From Ignavibacteria bacterium RIFCSPLOWO2_12_FULL_56_21 (GTDB taxonomy: Bacteria > Bacteroidota > Ignavibacteria > UBA10030), in the NCBI GenBank assembly GCA_001802945.1, contig MHAK01000112.1, forward strand, positions 1 to 64,000: DNA of 64,000 bases. The letters are read 5' to 3'. Made by a program: the position numbers and the translations under genes. Positions 61,501-64,000 of the stretch are shown here, in pieces; position 1 is the first letter of the stretch; each line of letters opens with the position of its first letter. Under the pieces are notes generated by a model. The model made no database searches. It was not told the DNA's origin and saw only the letters and a program-made list of their open reading frames with translations.

Positions 61501-64000
61501 CTCAGGGGACTCCGTTGGTAAGCGATACGATCACCGTGGATACGGCCTCGACCGCCACGATGACCGGCGTTACCGAGGATTCGACGAATTTCGGTCTCCT
61601 CACCGAAGTTTCGGGCGCCATGACGCAACTCTTCGTCACGCTCCCGGGGGAGACCTTTGTGGCCGGCTCGGGCAACAGCGGTTCAGCAAGCGCGCAATCG
61701 GCCGGTTCGTCTTTTGTCATACCATCTCTCACCGCCGCCGACCAATTCAAGAACATCGTCACAACGTATAGCGGCGCGAAGACCATCAGTTATTCAGGTC
61801 CGACGGGAGAAGCTTCGTACACGACCGGTGTCGTGTTCACTTCCGGACAGTCGACGACCTCGCTTGCGACGACGCTGAAGAAGGCGGAAACGACGACCCT
61901 CGCTGCAGATGACGGAACAATCAACGGTCCGGCAAGTTCATCCCTGACCGTCAACGCCGGCGCATTCTCCAAACTCCAGCTTCTTGTGCCGGGCGAAACT
62001 GCCGCTCCAGGAACGACGACCGGGAAGACCGGATCGCCGTCCTCGCAGGCGGTTGGAGTCGCCTTCAATGTCACGGTGAAAGCGGTCGACGCGAACTGGA
62101 ATCCCGTGTCGTCCACGGATGCCGTCGCAATCACGTCCAGCGATGGCGGCGCGTCGCTCCCGGCAAACGCCAACCTTGTGGCCGGAGTGCAGACGTTCAG
62201 CGTCACTCTGAATACGGCGGGTTCGCAAACCGTAACGGCGACGGATGCGACGGACGGCGGCAAGAGTCCGAATACGAGCCCCTCGATCATAGTCACGCCG
62301 GGCGCGTTCACGAAGCTCCAGATCCTCTTGCCGGGTGAAACAGCCGCGCCGGGCACGCCAAGCGGAAAGACCGGGTCCCCGACGGCGCAAACGGCCGGGA
62401 CCTCCTTCAGCGTCACAGTGAATGCAGTCGACGCGAACTGGAACGTGGTCTCAAGCGTGACGGATGTCGTCGCCATCACGTCAACTGATACCTACGCAAC
62501 GCTCCCGTCGAATGCCGCCCTCGTCAGCGGAACGAAGACCTTCAGCGTCACGCTGAAGACCGCCGGCACAGCTACCGTGACCGCAACCGATATCACGGAC
62601 GGCGGCAAAACGCCGAACATAAGTCCGTCGGTGACGGTCAATGCCGGCTCGTTCACAAAGCTTCAGCTTCTCGTTCCTGGAGAGTCGGCCGTTCCCGGCT
62701 CCCCCACGGGAAAGACCGGAACGCCGGCATCCACGACCGAAGGCGCATCCTTCAGCGTCACGGTAAAATCAGTGGACGCGAACTGGAATCCGGTGACGTC
62801 GACAGACGTCGTGGGGATCACTTCGAGCGATGGAACGGCGACGCTTCCAGCCAATGCAGCGCTTATCGCCGGTGTGCAGACTTTCAATGTAACGCTCAAC
62901 ACGGCGGGTTCGCAGACCGTTACGGCGTCCGATATCACGGACGGCGGGAAGAGCGCGAACACGAGTCCGGCGATAACGGTGAATGCGGCGGGGACGATCC
63001 AAAGCGCGACGACGGGCGGATTGTGGAATGCGACAAGCACCTGGGTCGGCGGCTCTGTGCCGACCGCGACGTCAAATGTCGTAATCGCAACGACAGGAGC
63101 AAATGCGGTCACGATCAACGCGAATGTCAGCGTCCGGACCCTCGTGATCAACTCCGGCGCGCTCCTTCAAGGGGACGGATCTGCCAGGACCTTCTCCGTT
63201 GGGAAGAGCAACTCCCTCAGCCTCACGAACAACGGAACCTTGAACGCGAACGGGACATCGATCATCGTCGCCACGGCGTCGTCGTGGGAGGGATCAGGCA
63301 CATTCAACCTCTTCAGCATTGACCTCAACGCAAAGACGCTCACCATCGCCTTCGCGGCTCCCGACACCATGTCGCTCTCGGCGGCCGGCACGCCTCTCTT
63401 CGGAGGTGGCTCAATCGTTCCGGACGTCAATTGCGCGTTCAACTTCAACGGCACCGCGGCACAGACCATTCCTATCGGGACCTACACGTTTTCGAACGTG
63501 TATTCAAGCAACAGTGCGGGCGCAACGCTCGGCGCTGCGATCACAACGGCGAACGTCACGGGCGATCTCCGGGTCCTGAGTGGAACGCTGGGCAATGGCG
63601 GATTTGCAGTGGCCGGAAACGCCGGCAAGACATTCGGTGTCGCGAACGGTGCGACGTTCGTCCTGACCGGCACGAGTGCATTCCCGACCGGCTTCACGGC
63701 GGATCTCGGATTGACGAGTGTGATCGCGTACGAAGGAACAAATCAGGTCATCATGGCCCAGGATTATGGGTCGCTGGAATTGACAACGGGCGGGACGCGG
63801 ACATTCGAAGCGGGTACGATCCGTATCTCGGGCGACTTTGTCGTGTCCGGGACGACCGTCGACGTAACGACGAACTCGGTGACGGTCGAATTCAACGGGA
63901 CATCGGCGCAGTCGATTGCGGGTATTACCTATTACATCGTGGTGTTCTCGAACGCAGGCATCAAGACGCTGTCCGAAACTGCGACGTTCAACAATCTCCT
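55518..64000 (+). CDS. giant secreted repeat (Ig-like/adhesin-type) protein, 3' end outside the window
   Basis: One uninterrupted frame from GTG 55518 to the window end, at least 2,827 codons. Signal peptide: LKHSISLLSVIAGLLLVLP, cleavage after AVAFA. Regions: an N-terminal beta domain (about 30-180), a divergent Ig-like unit (56064-56393), six tandem 103-residue units, then 115-residue units with the LVPGET motif arranged in a higher-order repeat, then from 62991 a different beta-rich region opening with GLWNATSTWVGGSVP as seen in many FCB surface proteins. The composition is rich in Thr, Ser, Gly, Ala and Val with almost no Cys. A T9SS tail would lie beyond the window. A role in adhesion or as a surface layer is inferred. 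No ribosome-binding site is close to the GTG. Confidence 0.9.
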   Translation, partial: MRLKHSISLLSVIAGLLLVLPAVAFAQVTVTAGSGGTNLSADKAQNATTPAFTTLGNIVITETTKGSFSGSGTLILTAPSGWRFNSPGSVTTTVTGGSGGQNVTVTGVSVSASTVTVTLTVSGTTKTDILTIIGVAVQATSGATLPATGNILRTSANPGTATISGIINGTTNFGSLSQIAGAAKVLAVATQPSATATAGSTFAQQPAVAVRDQFGNTLNAANGNADNTTVVTAARNAGTGTLQGTLTATSSNGTATFLNLSHNVATSISIDFTGTGLTSATSNTIVVSPSTATKLVFGQQPSTTTAGVAISPAITVQMQDAYSNNVLSSGISVSMTLSTGTGSLGGTTSQLTNASGLATFNDLSITTSGTKNLTAAASGLTSAVSNAFDINPSTTTQVSFVQEPTNAQAGVTISPSPTVQLKDQYGNSVLTSGVSVSISLTSGTGSLGGTTTRLTDAAGLATFTDLSIDAMGSKQLTAASSGLTSDVSAAFSVTAASASALAIVQQPTTTNAGVPISPSVTVQLKDAFSNNVTTSGVSITMSLTSGIGTLAGTVSRNTNASGVSTFDDLSINLAGSKTLTASSSGLTSAATNSYTVLPLGASKLAFLQQPSAAAANDTITPPVTVEVRDAFDNRVDTAGISIALTLTTGSGTLSGTTVKVTADTGVATFDTLIVDLIGDKRITASASGLTSAVSDTFVIAAAGTATKIAFVQQPTNAVAGQTIAPSVTVQLKDDANVNVASSGVSITISLSSGSGALSGTLTRVTNGGGLATFDDLSINLAGSKQLTASSSGLPDTTSASFVITPSVATNLAFVQQPSAAAAGSSISPSVTVQLRDAYGNDVDSSGVAISIALTSGTGTLSGTASQSTNGAGLATFNDLSIDVAGSKELTASHGSLTSAVSSSFTINPGAFTKLQTLVPGETASPGVGSGKTGTPSTRTAGTSFNVTVNAVDAYWNVVTTVTDVVGITSSDANASLPANAALVAGTNTYSVTLKTAGTATVTATDITDGGKTPSTSPSITVVAGAFTKLQLLVPGETAAPGTVSGKTGSPSARTAGTGFSVTVNAVDANWNLVSSIADIVGISSSDANATLPGNALLSSGTQTFSITLRTAGSATVTASDVTDGSKSLNTSPTVTVNAGAFSKLQLLVPGETASAGSVTGKTGSPTTQFVGGQFSVTANAVDANWNLVSSTDVVGITSSDGAATLPANAAMVAGTQSFTFSFGTAGTQTITASDITNGVISQNTSPSITVNASGTGIVTAATGGGAVSADNVGGAYTSLTGPLYTETSSGNAGTGTIILNAPSGFAFDTTTPLPTVLVTRTGGVGADTRNINNVAGGTSVAVGSVTSTQITFTVTDVSSNGVTNSLTWQNVRIRPTAGSPLATANITKSGTSTMTGVTAGTTNFGTLTEVAGTVTKLIITLPGETFTSGSGNSGTPSVQTAGTNFTIVSISATDQYSNVTTSYNGVKTLSYSGPSGEGTYTTSVSFTSGQSTTTLTTNLKKAETTTLSVNDGSISGPVSSSLTVQTGSFSKLQILVPGESAAPGTSSGKTGSPSPQTVGSSFTVTINAVDDNWNFVSSGTDVVGITSSDGAATLPANQALVGGTKTSSVTLNTAGSKTVTASDITQPSRTANTSPAISVAAGAFVKLQILMPGETADPGSVTGKTGTPTARTAGTAFTVTVNAVDANWNVISSVTDIVGITSNDTYASLPADAALVSGTKTFSVTLTTAGSATVTVSDISDGTKTLNTSPSTTVNAGAFTKLQVIVPGESTVPGSPSGKTGTPSTQIAGSGFIITVHAVDANWNSVTSVADVVGITSSDGAATLPASAALVAGSQTFNVALGTAGSGTVTASDITDGGKAANTSSSITVSPAGTGTVTAATGGTSISADNTGGSFTTLTGPVYAESTPGNATAGTVILKAPAGFIFDTGGTAPTVLITRLVGSGPDADNINGVAGGTSLAIDSINDSLITFTITSASTNGAQNSLTWQNIRVRPTQGTPLVSDTITVDTASTATMTGVTEDSTNFGLLTEVSGAMTQLFVTLPGETFVAGSGNSGSASAQSAGSSFVIPSLTAADQFKNIVTTYSGAKTISYSGPTGEASYTTGVVFTSGQSTTSLATTLKKAETTTLAADDGTINGPASSSLTVNAGAFSKLQLLVPGETAAPGTTTGKTGSPSSQAVGVAFNVTVKAVDANWNPVSSTDAVAITSSDGGASLPANANLVAGVQTFSVTLNTAGSQTVTATDATDGGKSPNTSPSIIVTPGAFTKLQILLPGETAAPGTPSGKTGSPTAQTAGTSFSVTVNAVDANWNVVSSVTDVVAITSTDTYATLPSNAALVSGTKTFSVTLKTAGTATVTATDITDGGKTPNISPSVTVNAGSFTKLQLLVPGESAVPGSPTGKTGTPASTTEGASFSVTVKSVDANWNPVTSTDVVGITSSDGTATLPANAALIAGVQTFNVTLNTAGSQTVTASDITDGGKSANTSPAITVNAAGTIQSATTGGLWNATSTWVGGSVPTATSNVVIATTGANAVTINANVSVRTLVINSGALLQGDGSARTFSVGKSNSLSLTNNGTLNANGTSIIVATASSWEGSGTFNLFSIDLNAKTLTIAFAAPDTMSLSAAGTPLFGGGSIVPDVNCAFNFNGTAAQTIPIGTYTFSNVYSSNSAGATLGAAITTANVTGDLRVLSGTLGNGGFAVAGNAGKTFGVANGATFVLTGTSAFPTGFTADLGLTSVIAYEGTNQVIMAQDYGSLELTTGGTRTFEAGTIRISGDFVVSGTTVDVTTNSVTVEFNGTSAQSIAGITYYIVVFSNAGIKTLSETATFNNL
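56394..58250 (+). repeat. six tandem Ig-like repeats of about 309 bp
   Basis: Units begin at 56394, 56703, 57012, 57321, 57633 and 57942, each 103 (once 104) codons. The consensus opens with TKLAFVQQPT, then AGxxISPSVTVQLKDAYGN, SGTGSLSGT, GLATFNDLSI and GSKxLTASSSGLTS. All are in one frame. Confidence 0.92.
58251..59276 (+). repeat. three tandem 345-bp LVPGET repeats
   Basis: Units begin at 58251, 58596 and 58941. The motif order is KLQLLVPGET, GKTGSPSxRTAG, VTVNAVDANWN, VVGITSSD, ATLPANAAL and TVTASDITDG. The same unit recurs six times in the higher-order repeat that follows. Confidence 0.92.
59277..62990 (+). repeat. higher-order tandem repeat, two copies of 1,857 bp
   Basis: Copy 1 is 59277-61133 and copy 2 is 61134-62990, each exactly 1,857 bp (619 codons) although internal boundaries shift by a few codons. 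Each holds one GTGxVTAATGG unit (about 160 residues), one LPGETF variant unit (from 59760 and 61623) and three 115-residue LVPGET units (60105, 60450, 60795 and 61968, 62310, 62655). Confidence 0.88.

Overview
The window looks like chromosome of a Bacteroidota/Chlorobiota/Ignavibacteriota-type bacterium (FCB group, most like Ignavibacteria). Several secreted proteins end in a type IX secretion (T9SS) sorting domain of the 'QNYPNPFN' kind. A PorV/PorQ-type barrel protein is encoded. EF-P carries the 'HRTPGNLRAF' loop that I associate with Chlorobi/Ignavibacteria. The E1 component of a 2-oxoacid dehydrogenase is an alpha-beta fusion, and a TAnnTTTG-type promoter precedes the cystathionine beta-synthase gene. 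This placement is inference; no rRNA is present.

Positions 1-20056 form one co-directional block. It opens with a TonB-dependent receptor (cut by the window edge), a large T9SS cargo protein and a PorV-like protein. A tightly overlapping run follows: GH94 phosphorylase, two GH144-type ('glycoamylase') enzymes, a GH2 hydrolase, a sugar ABC importer (binding lipoprotein plus two permeases, no ATPase) and a BNR-repeat T9SS protein. The pairing of GH144 with GH94 and an importer suggests a beta-1,2-glucan (sophoro-oligosaccharide) utilisation locus with surface, periplasmic and cytosolic steps.

Positions 20057-29067 hold tRNA-Gln and tRNA-Glu with a palindrome fitted exactly between them, dut, an AI-2E-family transporter, rsmI, and a pair of lipoproteins: a CX4CH cytochrome-like protein and a PHM-like mononuclear-copper protein with all six predicted copper ligands. 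On the minus strand are smpB, tyrS, pyruvoyl arginine decarboxylase (pdaD) and a VCBS/ASPIC T9SS protein.

Positions 29286-44764 are mostly housekeeping genes on the plus strand: lpdA, lipB, E1 fusion, E2 and lipA (2-oxoacid dehydrogenase and its lipoylation), psd and pssA (phosphatidylethanolamine synthesis), purS-purQ, tatA, gatA, sucD, ndk, a NUDIX hydrolase and a NamZ-like muramidase. Intergenic spaces here carry many short palindromes whose arms are built from degenerate 7-10 nt units. One of them encloses a gene for an S23 four-helix-bundle protein and resembles a 23S rRNA intervening sequence standing outside an rRNA gene.

Positions 44901-50922 carry a transsulfuration pair (cystathionine gamma-synthase/lyase and cystathionine beta-synthase, minus strand), then efp, accB, accC and gcvH. 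Positions 51114-64000 carry a sensor histidine kinase, a NarL-type regulator, two stand-alone receiver proteins and, 22 nt further on, a giant secreted repeat protein (at least 2,827 codons, open at the window end). That protein contains a higher-order repeat of exactly 1,857 bp.
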